Below, piece after piece: positions 15,751 to 26,263 of a DNA stretch of 64,000 nt. The first letter of the stretch is position 1. Each line of letters starts with the position of its first letter. The DNA comes from Prado023 sp963700475 (GTDB lineage: Bacteria; Actinomycetota; Actinomycetes; S36-B12; CAIYMF01): contig CAVOXR010000010.1 of NCBI GenBank assembly GCA_963700475.1, forward strand, positions 167,332-231,331, in the 5' to 3' direction. The notes beneath the pieces are model-generated. The model searched no databases. It saw only the letters and a program-made list of their open reading frames with translations, and was not told the DNA's origin. Both the position numbers and the translations under genes were made by a program.

Positions 15751-17148
15751 TCAGCGGACCCGGACCTTCTTCCGCGGTGCCCAGGTGGCTCCGCCGGGGT
15801 TCGCGACCGAGACCGACATCCAGTACCTGCGGCCCTTCTTGAGGCCCTTGATCGTGCAGGAGCGCGCCTCCGGAGCTGCGGAGCACGACCCGGCGACAGC
15901 TGCCCCGCGCTTGGAGCTCATGAGGGCCTCCACGCGGTACCCCGTCACGGCCGCACCGCCGGGACGGCTCGGCGCCTTCCAGCGCGTCGTCACCGCGCGA
16001 CGCGAGGACTTGACGGCGACCGAGCGTGGCTTGCTCGGCCGCGCGATCGGTTCGGGTGGCGGGGGAGGCGCCGGGTCGGCGACGGCGAAGGTGCTGCTGC
16101 CCGGTGCGTAACCGATGACGGTGGCCGAGAGGTTCGCCGCCCCCAGCGACGTGCCCAGCGCCACGGACCCATCCGAGGCCAAGGGGACGACCACGGTGGC
16201 GGTCGTGGTGCCGATGGGGGTGGAGACCTGGCCGGGAGGCCGGGGTGAGCCCGAGGACCACGCTGCAAGCGTGGCGGGGGCGTTGCTCGACGAGGTGACC
16301 TGCAGCACGACCGCGCCCACACCCGCGGGCACCAGCCCGGCGACCGCGGCAGTCGGGTACAGCGAGCGGCCGGCGAGGCTCCGGCACGAACCCGTCAGGC
16401 CCGCGCCCACGCCAGCCCGCGTGTCGAGGATGGCCGTCGGGGTGACCGGCACCGCGCCGGGGACGGCGCTGATGTCGGGCACGACCAGCCCGGCACCCGT
16501 CCCCGGGGTCGCCCTCGTCGACTTCGTCGGGCAGTACGGCTGGGTCTGGGCCGCACCGGTCCACCAGCTGGTGATCCCCGCGGCGCCATCCCACGACATG
16601 GACATGTGGACGTGGTTGCGATGGCAGGTGGTGTCCAGGCTCGTGCCGGACCTGCCCGGGTCGAGGCAGTTGTTGTACTCGGTCCAGCCACGACCGGGGT
16701 CATACATCCGGATCATCCTGCTGTCCCAGATGATGTACATGATCCCCAGGCGCCGGGCCATCTCGTGCGGCGTGCCGTCGGCGGCCGGGGCGAGCAGCCA
16801 GGCCACGAAGGCGTCGGCCATCTCCTTCTCGGCGGGCACACGGACGGAGCGCATCCAGTCGACCGCCCGGCCGTCGAAGTGCTCGCTGGTGCTCGACGTG
16901 CAGGAGCGAGGGATGTAGATGGTCGCCGGGCCGTAGGTCGCCAGGAGCAGGTTCTGAAGGCCCGCGGCCCCAGGGCGCGGGGTCGGGTCGCAGATCGTCT
17001 GCGCCTCGTAGAAGGCGGCGTTGTCCAGCGCGAGGGGCAACGGGACCGCGGCGGTGGGCAGCGGCGCGAGCGCCTGCGCGGGCCCGCCGACGAGGGCCAC
17101 CAGAAGGGCAGCCGAGGTCGTGGCAACGAGCATGCGGAACCCAGCCAT
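15751..17148 (-). CDS. Secreted M15-like (ARB_07466-type) peptidase domain with fibronectin type III tail
   Basis: A 465-residue exported protein. A signal peptide (about 1-27, ending AQA-LA) precedes a zinc peptidase-like domain (about 40-200) with His90 and Asp97 in SEHFDGRAVDW and His181 in HRNHVHMSMS, the ligand pattern of D,D-carboxypeptidase-like M15 relatives. A central beta-rich region (about 225-350) leads through a proline stretch to a fibronectin type III domain (about 375-460). It probably acts on peptidoglycan peptides or other extracellular substrates. Its 3' end lies 53 bases from the pcrA start on the same strand. Confidence 0.8.
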   Translation of the reverse strand: MAGFRMLVATTSAALLVALVGGPAQALAPLPTAAVPLPLALDNAAFYEAQTICDPTPRPGAAGLQNLLLATYGPATIYIPRSCTSSTSEHFDGRAVDWMRSVRVPAEKEMADAFVAWLLAPAADGTPHEMARRLGIMYIIWDSRMIRMYDPGRGWTEYNNCLDPGRSGTSLDTTCHRNHVHMSMSWDGAAGITSWWTGAAQTQPYCPTKSTRATPGTGAGLVVPDISAVPGAVPVTPTAILDTRAGVGAGLTGSCRSLAGRSLYPTAAVAGLVPAGVGAVVLQVTSSSNAPATLAAWSSGSPRPPGQVSTPIGTTTATVVVPLASDGSVALGTSLGAANLSATVIGYAPGSSTFAVADPAPPPPPEPIARPSKPRSVAVKSSRRAVTTRWKAPSRPGGAAVTGYRVEALMSSKRGAAVAGSCSAAPEARSCTIKGLKKGRRYWMSVSVANPGGATWAPRKKVRVR

Positions 17149-17302
17149 ACCCCTCCCCTCGACATCGGCGCCCCCGCGCTTGAAACAACCTACGACCCGC
17201 CGTGGCCAAATCCAGTGATTTCGGAACCCTAAGGACAGCCCCAGGACTCACGGTCCCCTCACGGTCCTGCCCTCCCGGGCGAAGCCGCCTACGATGTCCG
17301 GC

Positions 17303-18022
17303 GTGGAGATCCCCCCTGAGCTCACTCGCGTCCTTGTCGTCACCGCGCACCCCGATGACGTCGACTTCGGGTCCGCGGGAACGGTGGCAACCCTCGTGGC
17401 GGCAGGCGTCAGCGTCACCTACTGCATCGTCACCGACGGCGACGCGGGCGGATTCGACCCGGCCGTTCCGCGCTCGGAGATCCCCCGGATCCGCCGAGCC
17501 GAGCAGATCGCAGCGGCCGCGGTACTGGGGGTCACCGATGTACGGTTCCTCGGCTACCGCGACGGCGAGCTGACCGTCAGCCATGACCTGCGCCGCGACA
17601 TCTCGCGGGTGATCCGCCAGGTGCAGCCCCAGCGCGTGATGACGATGTCCCCCGTCCGGAACTGGGAGCGCATCGCCGCCTCGCACCCTGACCACATGGC
17701 CGCCGGTGAGGCAACCGTCCAGGCCATCTACCCCGACGCGCGCAACCAGTTCGCCCATCCGACGCTCATGACCGACGAGGGTCTCGAGGAGTGGCACGTC
17801 AAGGAGCTGTGGATGTCGGGCTCGCCGACGCCCAACACGTACGTCGACGTCACCGACAAGTTCGAGCTGAAGGTGGCGGCCCTGCGCGCGCACGTGAGCC
17901 AGACAGAGCACATGGACGATCTCGAGGGGATGATCCGCGGCTGGATGACCCAGACGGCCGAGCGGGGCGGGCTGCCCGAGGGTCGCCTGGCGGAGATGTT
18001 CCACGCCGTCACCCTCGGCTGA
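17303..18022 (+). CDS. PIG-L/LmbE-family N-acetylglucosaminyl deacetylase
   Basis: A 239-residue zinc hydrolase with the family signature AHPDD (His16-Asp19) after a VLVVT strand and a second metal motif ASHPDHMAAG around residue 130. Actinobacterial members deacetylate GlcNAc-inositol in mycothiol synthesis (MshB) or cleave mycothiol conjugates (Mca), while others modify natural products. The sequence does not settle which. GTG 17303 is preferred because TACGAT (17290-17295) lies seven bases before it; ATG 17294 overlaps that box. Transcribed divergently from the M15-like gene. Confidence 0.88.
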   Translation: MEIPPELTRVLVVTAHPDDVDFGSAGTVATLVAAGVSVTYCIVTDGDAGGFDPAVPRSEIPRIRRAEQIAAAAVLGVTDVRFLGYRDGELTVSHDLRRDISRVIRQVQPQRVMTMSPVRNWERIAASHPDHMAAGEATVQAIYPDARNQFAHPTLMTDEGLEEWHVKELWMSGSPTPNTYVDVTDKFELKVAALRAHVSQTEHMDDLEGMIRGWMTQTAERGGLPEGRLAEMFHAVTLG

Positions 18023-18073
18023 GCCCGGGCCGGGAGTTTCGTCCGGTTCGCCGGGTTGACCTACCCTGTGACC

Positions 18074-18424
18074 ATGAGTTACCTCTTCGAGTCCCTCGTC
18101 GTGCTGCACTTCATCGGCCTCGCGGCCCTTCTGGGAGGGTGGCTCGTGCAGATGTCGGCGCCCACCAAGGTCGTCAACCGCGCCATGCTCGATGGCGCGT
18201 TCACGCAGCTGGCCACGGGCCTGGCGATGGTCGGCCTGGCCGAGACCGTCCTGTCCGACGACGAGGACATCAACCACATGAAGGTCGGCCTCAAGCTGGC
18301 GATCCTGCTGGTGATCACGGTGCTGGCGTGGGTCAACCGCAAGAAGGAGTCCGTGCCGGTGGGCGTGTGGGGGGCCATCGGCGGACTGACGATCGTCAAC
18401 ATCATCATCGCCGTCTTCGTCTGA
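18074..18424 (+). CDS. Small four-helix membrane protein of unknown function
   Basis: A 116-residue protein with about four hydrophobic segments (5-25, 45-60, 76-90, 95-115) and short charged loops such as SDDEDINHMK. I do not recognise the family. ATG 18074 is preceded by TACCCT (18062-18067) with a six-base spacer, so it is probably leaderless and independently transcribed, even though it lies only 51 bases after the deacetylase. It converges on the LuxR-type regulator, ending nine bases from it. Confidence 0.75.
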   Translation: MSYLFESLVVLHFIGLAALLGGWLVQMSAPTKVVNRAMLDGAFTQLATGLAMVGLAETVLSDDEDINHMKVGLKLAILLVITVLAWVNRKKESVPVGVWGAIGGLTIVNIIIAVFV

Positions 18425-18433
18425 GCTGACCTC

Positions 18434-19099
18434 TCAGACCACGCCGCGCGCCTGGGCCCAGCGGGCCAGCTCGTGGCGGTTGGACAGCTGCAGCTTGCGC
18501 AGGACGGCCGACACGTGGGTCTCCACCGTCTTGATGGACAGGACAAGCTCCTTGGCGATCTCGCGGTAGGTGTAGCCGCGGGCGATGAACCGCATGACCT
18601 CGCGCTCACGCGGCGAGAGCTGGTCGAGGTCGTCGGAGGCGGGCGCCACGTTTCCTGAGAACGCGTCGAGGACGAACCCCGCGAGCCGGGGGGAGAACAC
18701 CGCCTCACCGGCGGCGACCCGGTGGATCGCGTCGAGGAGCTCCTCGGCAGTCACGCCCTTGGTGACGTAGCCCCGGGCGCCGCCGCGGACCACGCCGATC
18801 ACGTCGTCGGCGGCATCGCTGACACTCAGGGCGAGGAAGCGGGTCTCGGGCAGCTCCGGCACGCAGGCGTCGAGGATCGCACGCCCACCACCCCCGGGCA
18901 GGTGCACGTCGAGCAGGACCACGTCCGGGCGGGTGGCCCGGATCACGATGATCGCCTTCTCGACGTCCCCGGCCTCACCGACAAGGTCAACCGAGCCGGC
19001 GAGCTCGTGGGCGACCCCGGCCCGGAACAGCCCGTGGTCGTCGACGAGCACCACGCGGGGCAGCGCGGTGGCGGGCGGGAGATCCGGGCTCTCAGGCAT
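18434..19099 (-). CDS. NarL/LuxR-family response regulator of the PspC module (LiaR-like)
   Basis: A 221-residue regulator. The receiver has VDDHGLFRAG and phospho-acceptor Asp64 in VVLLDVHLPGGGG, and the C-terminal LuxR helix-turn-helix reads LSPREREVMRFIARGYTYREIA. ATG 19099 follows GAGGGG by eight bases and overlaps the kinase stop; an in-frame GTG at 19108 is the alternative. It is paired with the PspC-domain kinase, and its likely targets include the divergent PspC gene at 20451. Output by analogy with LiaR/VraR would be envelope-stress genes. Confidence 0.93.
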   Translation of the reverse strand: MPESPDLPPATALPRVVLVDDHGLFRAGVAHELAGSVDLVGEAGDVEKAIIVIRATRPDVVLLDVHLPGGGGRAILDACVPELPETRFLALSVSDAADDVIGVVRGGARGYVTKGVTAEELLDAIHRVAAGEAVFSPRLAGFVLDAFSGNVAPASDDLDQLSPREREVMRFIARGYTYREIAKELVLSIKTVETHVSAVLRKLQLSNRHELARWAQARGVV

Positions 19100-20318
19100 C
19101 GAGGGCACCCCTCATCGGGAGCACCAGGCGAACCTCGGTGCCCTCACCCGGGGCGCTGCGCACGCTTGCCGAGCCGCCAACCGAGGCCATCCGGGCCACG
19201 ATCGACTGGCGCACGCCATGGCGGTCGGGATCGACGGCAGCGGGGTCGAACCCACGTCCACGATCACGCACGTTGACCTCCAGCTGGTCGTCATCCACCT
19301 CGGCGTACACGGTCGCCGGGGCGCCGGCATGCTTGGCGGCATTCACCAGGGCCTCCCGGGTGGCCGCCACCATGGCCGCGATCCGATCATCCACCACGGC
19401 GTCGCCGACCGTCACGAGCTCGATCCGCGCGTCGTAGTCGGCCTCGGTGGTGGCCACGACCTCCGCGAGCGCGGCGCCCAGCGAGCCGGACACCCCCACG
19501 GGGGCGTACAGCCACGAGCGCAGGGCACGCTCCTCGGCGCGAGCCAGGCGGGTCACCTCAGCCGGGTCGTCGGCACGCCGCTGGATCAGGGTCAGTGTCT
19601 GGAGGACGGAATCGTGGACGCGCGCAGCCATCGCGGCGCGCTCCTCAGCGCGGACGGCTGAGTACCGCTCAGCCTCCAGCCCCTTGATCCATGTCGAGAT
19701 CCAGGGCAGGGCGATGAGCACGACACCGGCGACGACCGCCCCAGCAGCGGCCATCGAGCGGCCGGTGGTGACGAGGTCGAGCTGCGGGCCGATCACGGCC
19801 ACCAGCCCCAGCAGGACCAGGCCGAGCCCGACGAGGACCCGGATCGCGCCCTGGCGATCCGACAGCGCGGCCGTGGCCTGGACGCCCTCCTCGGCGCGGT
19901 TGCGGATGGTCGCGCGCTGGAGGTCGTCACTCTGCCGCCACAACAGGATCACACCGGCACCCACGATCAGGACCGGCCCCCACAGGGACACCCGGATCGG
20001 CAGGCCCAGCGCAGCCAGGCCCAGCAGGACCCCCAGGCCGAGGGCGAGGATCCCCAGCACCCCGGTGAGGTCCCAGCCACCGGTCGACCTGTCGGTACCT
20101 TCCGGTGGCTCGGAGCGATCGGGATCCAGGGGGAGGAAGACCCACATGAGGGCGTAGGCCACGATCCCGATTCCGCCGGCCAGCGCTGTGAGGACGAAGG
20201 CCACCCGGAAGACCCAGGCCGGGGTCGAGAGGTGCTCCGCGAGCCCACCGGCCACACCGCCGATCCAGCGGTTGGACACGCTGCGAACGACGCGGCGGGT
20301 ACCCACGGTCTGGCTCAT
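19092..20318 (-). CDS. PspC-domain sensor histidine kinase (LiaS-like)
   Basis: A 408-residue kinase that begins with a PspC domain (about 8-65, SVSNRWIGGVAGGLAEHL and a membrane helix). Several further helices follow (to about 210), then a HisKA_3 domain with ARVHDSVLQTL (His235) and an HATPase with AREALVNAAKHAG and DRGRGFDP. Actinobacteria often fuse PspC to NarL-type kinases; the set resembles LiaFSR, which reports cell-envelope damage. It overlaps the regulator gene by eight bases and is divergent from another PspC protein. Confidence 0.93.
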   Translation of the reverse strand: MSQTVGTRRVVRSVSNRWIGGVAGGLAEHLSTPAWVFRVAFVLTALAGGIGIVAYALMWVFLPLDPDRSEPPEGTDRSTGGWDLTGVLGILALGLGVLLGLAALGLPIRVSLWGPVLIVGAGVILLWRQSDDLQRATIRNRAEEGVQATAALSDRQGAIRVLVGLGLVLLGLVAVIGPQLDLVTTGRSMAAAGAVVAGVVLIALPWISTWIKGLEAERYSAVRAEERAAMAARVHDSVLQTLTLIQRRADDPAEVTRLARAEERALRSWLYAPVGVSGSLGAALAEVVATTEADYDARIELVTVGDAVVDDRIAAMVAATREALVNAAKHAGAPATVYAEVDDDQLEVNVRDRGRGFDPAAVDPDRHGVRQSIVARMASVGGSASVRSAPGEGTEVRLVLPMRGALDA

Positions 20319-20450
20319 GTCCCCATGATCGCCCGCGCACCACGGGAGTGTCCTCAGGGACTCACCCTGAGACCGGCTCAGGGTCAGCTCAGGGTCGGAT
20401 CAGGGGGAAACCGGGTACCAGCCGGGGTTGCGCAGGCAGATGCTGGAGCC

Positions 20451-21923
20451 ATGAACGAAACAAGCAACACCCAGCCCCCCGTCCCCGACGACCAGCCCGA
20501 CGAGCAGCCCACCACGGTGCTCGGCGAGCAGCCGACCGCGAGCCCGGTCCCCCCGGCCGCGCCGGACCAGCCGACGCAGGTTCTCGGCACCGACCCCACC
20601 CGGGTCGAGGCCGACCACTCCAGCGCCCCGTACCCCGGCGCCGGGGCCTCGGCTCCCACTGCCGACCCCTACCCGGGGCCGGTCTACGCCGGCGCCGCTG
20701 CTGCCGCGGCGCCCTCCGCCGGCAGCTACCCGCAGGGCACCTACCCACAGGGCGCCTACCCGCCGCCCGCGGCCTACCCGCCCCCGGCTGGGTACCAGCA
20801 GCCCGGCGCCTACCCACCCCCCGGTGCGTACCCCCCTCCGGGTGCTGCGTACCAGGCACCCGGGAGCTACCAGGCCCCGGGGAGCTACCCGCCGCCCGCG
20901 GCCTACCCGCCCGCTGGCCCTGCCCGTCGGCTCACCCGCAGTCGCAACCAGCGGGTCATCGGCGGCGTGTGCGGTGGCCTGGCCCGCTACTGGAACACCG
21001 ACCCCACGCTGCTGCGCATCCTCACCGTCGTCCTGACGTTGGCCACCGGGGGCGCCTTCCTCATCGGCTACCTGATCGCCTGGATCGCGATCCCCGACGA
21101 GCCCATGGGGCCCACCGGACCGTACGGCCAGCCCGCCGACCAGGTCGGCTACGCCTCGGGCGGGAACCCCGGATACGCGGACTCCCGAGCCGAGTACATC
21201 CCCCCGGCCCCGCGTGAGCGCTCCTACCTCGGCTGGCTGGTCCTCTCCGCGGCGATCCTCGCAGCGGGCGTCCTGGCCCTGATCGGATTCGTGGTCCCCG
21301 CGAGCGTGGGCATCTGGGGAGTGACCCTCGGCATCACCCTGGCGATCCTGGGTGTCGGGATGCTGGTCGGCACGAAGTACGGCCGAGCACGATGGCTGCT
21401 CTGGCTGGCGATCCCCCTGGCGTTCATCACGTTCGCCACGGTCACGGCGAGCAACTTCGTCGCGTCGAACCCGAACTGGGACCGCTGGACCGCAAGCGCT
21501 GACGGGAACGGCCAGTGGGGCGGGCTGACGATCGGCGACCGCACCTGGCAGGTGACGCCCGCCGAAGCCGCCGAGTCGCCGCTGGACTTCCAGCTCTCGG
21601 CCGGTGCGGGAGTCCTTGACCTCACCGAGCTCACCGCCATCGGTGACTCGGAGCCCGGCAAGCCCCGCCAGCGCGTCGACATCGAGGCGGGCGTGGGAGT
21701 GGGCGAGCTCGTCATCCTGGTCCCCGCCGACATGCAGCTGGACCTGACCGGAACCGTGGACATCGGCCAGATCGATCTCCCCGGATCCACGCCGACGGAG
21801 GGTGACGACCTGAGCGTCGACACCACCGTCACGCCGTTGGCCGAGGGCCAGCCGGCGTACATCGTCACCGTCGACGCCGCGATCGGCGCCGGAAACCTGG
21901 AGGTGCGCCGTGAGGCAGCATGA
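20451..21923 (+). CDS. PspC-domain membrane protein with Pro/Tyr repeats and LiaF-like C-terminus
   Basis: A 490-residue protein. The N-terminal 150 residues are Pro-, Tyr- and Ala-rich, with repeated YPPPGAY/YQAPGSY blocks forming a disordered cytoplasmic segment. A PspC domain follows (about 160-220, RNQRVIGGVCGGLARYW), then three or four membrane helices (about 255-345) and an extracytoplasmic beta-rich domain with VGVGELVILVPADMQ, resembling the LiaF/toast-rack region. It probably regulates the divergent PspC kinase. Start ATG 20451 is the first after the stop-rich promoter; the codon repeats make the length prone to change. Confidence 0.85.
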   Translation: MNETSNTQPPVPDDQPDEQPTTVLGEQPTASPVPPAAPDQPTQVLGTDPTRVEADHSSAPYPGAGASAPTADPYPGPVYAGAAAAAAPSAGSYPQGTYPQGAYPPPAAYPPPAGYQQPGAYPPPGAYPPPGAAYQAPGSYQAPGSYPPPAAYPPAGPARRLTRSRNQRVIGGVCGGLARYWNTDPTLLRILTVVLTLATGGAFLIGYLIAWIAIPDEPMGPTGPYGQPADQVGYASGGNPGYADSRAEYIPPAPRERSYLGWLVLSAAILAAGVLALIGFVVPASVGIWGVTLGITLAILGVGMLVGTKYGRARWLLWLAIPLAFITFATVTASNFVASNPNWDRWTASADGNGQWGGLTIGDRTWQVTPAEAAESPLDFQLSAGAGVLDLTELTAIGDSEPGKPRQRVDIEAGVGVGELVILVPADMQLDLTGTVDIGQIDLPGSTPTEGDDLSVDTTVTPLAEGQPAYIVTVDAAIGAGNLEVRREAA

Positions 21924-22164
21924 GACCGACTACTTCTCCCTGGCCGCTGGCCTTCTGTTCACCGTCCTGGGCGTGCTGTTCGCAGTGAGCGCGGCGACGG
22001 GCTGGCAGATCGACGGGCGCTGGATCGCCCCCACGGTCCTGATCGCCCTGGGCGCCGGAGGGGTGGCCGCATCCCTGGCCGCCTCGAAGCGCCAGCAGCG
22101 TGACGCGCAGGCCCTGGCCACAGCCGAGTCCACGGACTCCTGGCCAACGGACCCCTTCGCCTGA
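21910..22164 (+). CDS. Small two-helix membrane protein coupled to the PspC gene
   Basis: An 84-residue protein of unknown function with two hydrophobic segments (about 10-27 and 36-56) and a charged C-terminus (SKRQQRDAQ). GTG 21910 overlaps the end of the PspC gene by 14 bases, so translation is probably coupled and the two proteins may work together in the membrane. No catalytic motif is visible. Confidence 0.75.
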   Translation: MRQHETDYFSLAAGLLFTVLGVLFAVSAATGWQIDGRWIAPTVLIALGAGGVAASLAASKRQQRDAQALATAESTDSWPTDPFA

Positions 22165-22198
22165 CCCGTCGCTCCCGGACCACCGGGACGACTCCCCG

Positions 22199-22232
22199 CA
22201 GGACCCCCTCGGACCCCCTCGAGGGGGTCCTG
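22199..22232. terminator. Bidirectional hairpin between the PspC operon and guaA
   Basis: GGACCCCCTC occurs at 22201-22210 and 22211-22220, and GAGGGGGTCC at 22221-22230. Either left copy can pair with the right arm; with the outer copy the stem is 12 bp (CAGGACCCCCTC / GAGGGGGTCCTG) with a ten-base loop. It lies between convergent genes, 34 bases after one stop and 11 bases before the other. Confidence 0.75.
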
Positions 22233-22243
22233 CCACGTCCGCG

Positions 22244-23809
<1,566 letters not shown>

Positions 23810-24238
23810 GGGGGGAAGCGTACGCGGCCCCGACCGACGTGGCTGCGGGCATCAGGGCTCGCAGCCACGGACAATCCGCAGGCCCTTCGGACAGTGGCCG
23901 TCGGGCCCTCCCTGCGGGCGCCGCCGGGCCACCTGGCCTGGCCACGACCGGGCGCGACGGCACACGAAACCGCTCTTCTCAGGGGGCACTGCGCCACATC
24001 CGACCTCCCACGCACACAGAACCGCTCGAAAGGCCGCCCCCGGCAGGGCCAGACGGCCGGTTCGAAGTGCGCCACCGTTCGCCCCTGCAACGACGGCCCC
24101 GTAACGGGCGGTCTCGTGTGCGCCCACATCCGGTTCATCCGAGGGTGCGAGGTCCCGCGGGTGCACCTCGCACCTGCTGAGGGCAGCGCAACGCCCGCAG
24201 ACCGATCGCAGGGATCGACGGCCGGGCGAGGGGCGGGG
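23810..24238. other. Intergenic region upstream of guaA
   Basis: A 429-base stretch between the guaA start and the end of the oxidase gene. It holds the guaA -10 box (23817-23822) and a hairpin at 24144-24174. I see no coding frame I can support, no RNA gene and no clear guanine-riboswitch or other known leader. The middle part (about 23830-24140) shows nothing I can name. Confidence 0.5.
24144..24174 (-). terminator. Hairpin downstream of the choD-like gene
   Basis: GGTGCGAGGT (24144-24153) pairs perfectly with ACCTCGCACC (24165-24174) around an 11-base loop. It is 64 bases past the oxidase stop on the minus strand and upstream of guaA, so it may insulate the two genes. There is no U-tract. 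Confidence 0.5.
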
Positions 24239-26080
24239 CTACTGCTCCGGGCGGACTGCTGGGATGCCGAGATCGACTGGGAGGCGAAGGGCGCCGGAGG
24301 CATGCTCGGGAACCACCGCGTTCTTGGGCTGCACCGCGGCGACCCGCACGTACTCGCGACCCTGTTCCGGGCGCGGGTCCTCCTCGCCGGCGTTCGGCCA
24401 CAGCGACATGGCTCGCTCGGCCATCGCCGTGATCGTCAGCGACGGGTTGACCCCGACGTTGGCCGTGATGGTCGAGCCGTCGACGATGTGCAGGCCGGGG
24501 TAGCCGTGAACGCGGTGGTACGGGTCGATCACGCCGTCGTCGGGGGTCAGGCCGATCACAGCCCCGCCGATGAAGTGCGCGGTCATCGGCGCGTCGATGA
24601 CCTCGCCCCAGTTGCCCATGGGTCGACCCTTGACGATCCGTGCAAGGCGACGCATGGCGTCGTTGGCGACCGGGATCCAGCTCGGGTTCGGCTCGCCCTC
24701 GCCCTGCCGGCTGCGCAGGCGGAACCGGCCGGAGCGTGTCCGCTCGCCGAATACGACGATGGAGTTGTTCACGTTCTGCATGACCAGAGCGATGATGTCG
24801 CGTTCGGACGCTCCTCGTACCCACATCGAACCCAGGGCGTCCATAGGGGCAGCCATCACGGCTTTGAACCACTGCTTGAAGCGGGGGACGCCCTCAGCGC
24901 CGTCGCTCATCACGGTACCGAGCAGGAGCATCGCGTTGGATCCCTTGCCGTAGCGGACCGGCTCGATGTGCGTGTTCGGGTCGGGGAAGAACGACGAGGT
25001 GATGGCCACGCCATGGGTGAAGTCGCCATCGCCCGGAGGTGTGGCGTTCACGACTCCGACCAGCGACTCGGAGTTGGTCCGGGTCAGGGCGCCCAACCGT
25101 GGCGACAGGGCGGGGAGCTGGCCATCGGCCCGCAGGCGGTGCAGCAGGCTCTGGGTGCCCCAGGTGCCGGCCGAGAAGACCACGTGGTCGGCGGTGAAGG
25201 TGCGCGCAGCGCCTTCCGGGACCTCCTCGGATCCGGAGTCGGCACTGCCCCGGCGATTGGCCGCCTTCCCGCGGACCTTGCCCACGGCCTTCGTGGCCAG
25301 GGAGGCCGTCGCCCGGGTGTCGACCGCCCAGCGGCCGCCCTCGATCGGCCGGACGTCGGTCACGGTCGTCAGCGGGTGCACCACCGCGCCCGCACCCTCG
25401 GCAAGGCCGAGGTAGTTCTTCACGAGGGTGTTCTTGGCGTTGTGCCGGCAGCCCGTCATGCACTCGCCGCACTCGATGCACCCGGTGCGCTCCGGTCCGA
25501 CGCCGCCGAAGTAGGGATCCGGGGAGGTGACACCCGGCGACTCGCCGAAGTAGACGCCGACCGGGGTCATCTTGAACGTGTCGCCGACACCCATCTCGTC
25601 GGCGACGGCCTTGAACGCAACGTCAGCGGAGGTCATCGTGGGGTTCTTGACGACGCCGAGCATCCGCTGGGCCTGGTCGTAGAAGGGCAGGAGCTCGTCG
25701 GCCCAGTCGGTGATGTGCGCCCAGTGCGGGTCCGTGAAGTAGCCCTCGCCGGGCACGTAGAGGGTGTTGGCGTAGACCAGCGATCCGCCGCCCACCCCGG
25801 CACCGGCCAGGACGATCACGTCGTTGAGCCGGTGGATGCGCTGGATGCCGGTGCAGCCCAACTCCGGCGCCCAGAGGTAGTCACGCACCCGCCATGACGT
25901 CTTGGCGAAGTCCGCGTCGGCGAAGCGACGCCCGGCCTCGAGCACCCCGACCCGGTAGCCCTTCTCCGTCAGGCGCAGCGCGGTCACGGATCCACCGAAG
26001 CCGGAGCCGATCACCAGGACGTCGTAGTCAGTGGCGGGGGTGTCGGGTCCGCTGCCCGTGGTGCTGTCGAAGTCGCCCAT
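24239..26080 (-). CDS. choD: ChoD-like FAD-dependent GMC oxidoreductase
   Basis: A 613-residue oxidoreductase. The FAD dinucleotide fold is DVLVIGSGFGGSVTALRL (20-37), the GMC active-site region is near NVGVNPSLTITAMAERA, and residues 201-211 carry a CxxCxxCxxxC motif (GCIECGECMTGC). Mycobacterial ChoD, a putative cholesterol oxidase, is a close relative and lies next to guaB3; steroid specificity is not certain here. ATG 26080 follows TATCGT by seven bases, so it appears leaderless. The cysteine cluster looks able to bind an iron-sulfur centre, which is not usual for GMC oxidases in general. Confidence 0.83.
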   Translation of the reverse strand: MGDFDSTTGSGPDTPATDYDVLVIGSGFGGSVTALRLTEKGYRVGVLEAGRRFADADFAKTSWRVRDYLWAPELGCTGIQRIHRLNDVIVLAGAGVGGGSLVYANTLYVPGEGYFTDPHWAHITDWADELLPFYDQAQRMLGVVKNPTMTSADVAFKAVADEMGVGDTFKMTPVGVYFGESPGVTSPDPYFGGVGPERTGCIECGECMTGCRHNAKNTLVKNYLGLAEGAGAVVHPLTTVTDVRPIEGGRWAVDTRATASLATKAVGKVRGKAANRRGSADSGSEEVPEGAARTFTADHVVFSAGTWGTQSLLHRLRADGQLPALSPRLGALTRTNSESLVGVVNATPPGDGDFTHGVAITSSFFPDPNTHIEPVRYGKGSNAMLLLGTVMSDGAEGVPRFKQWFKAVMAAPMDALGSMWVRGASERDIIALVMQNVNNSIVVFGERTRSGRFRLRSRQGEGEPNPSWIPVANDAMRRLARIVKGRPMGNWGEVIDAPMTAHFIGGAVIGLTPDDGVIDPYHRVHGYPGLHIVDGSTITANVGVNPSLTITAMAERAMSLWPNAGEEDPRPEQGREYVRVAAVQPKNAVVPEHASGALRLPVDLGIPAVRPEQ

Positions 26081-26263
26081 GTGATCGACGATATCCCCGT
26101 CCGGACGGGTCCGCCGCACCGGGCGCACCGCCGCCCCGACGCGGATTCCCCCGGACCGTCCGGCGTCACCCGGGACTCCGGACGATTCCGCCACATTACG
26201 GAGATTCCGCCGGGGGCGCGGCGGCGCGGGGGCGCGGCGCCGGCGCCAGCCGCAGCCCTGTGG

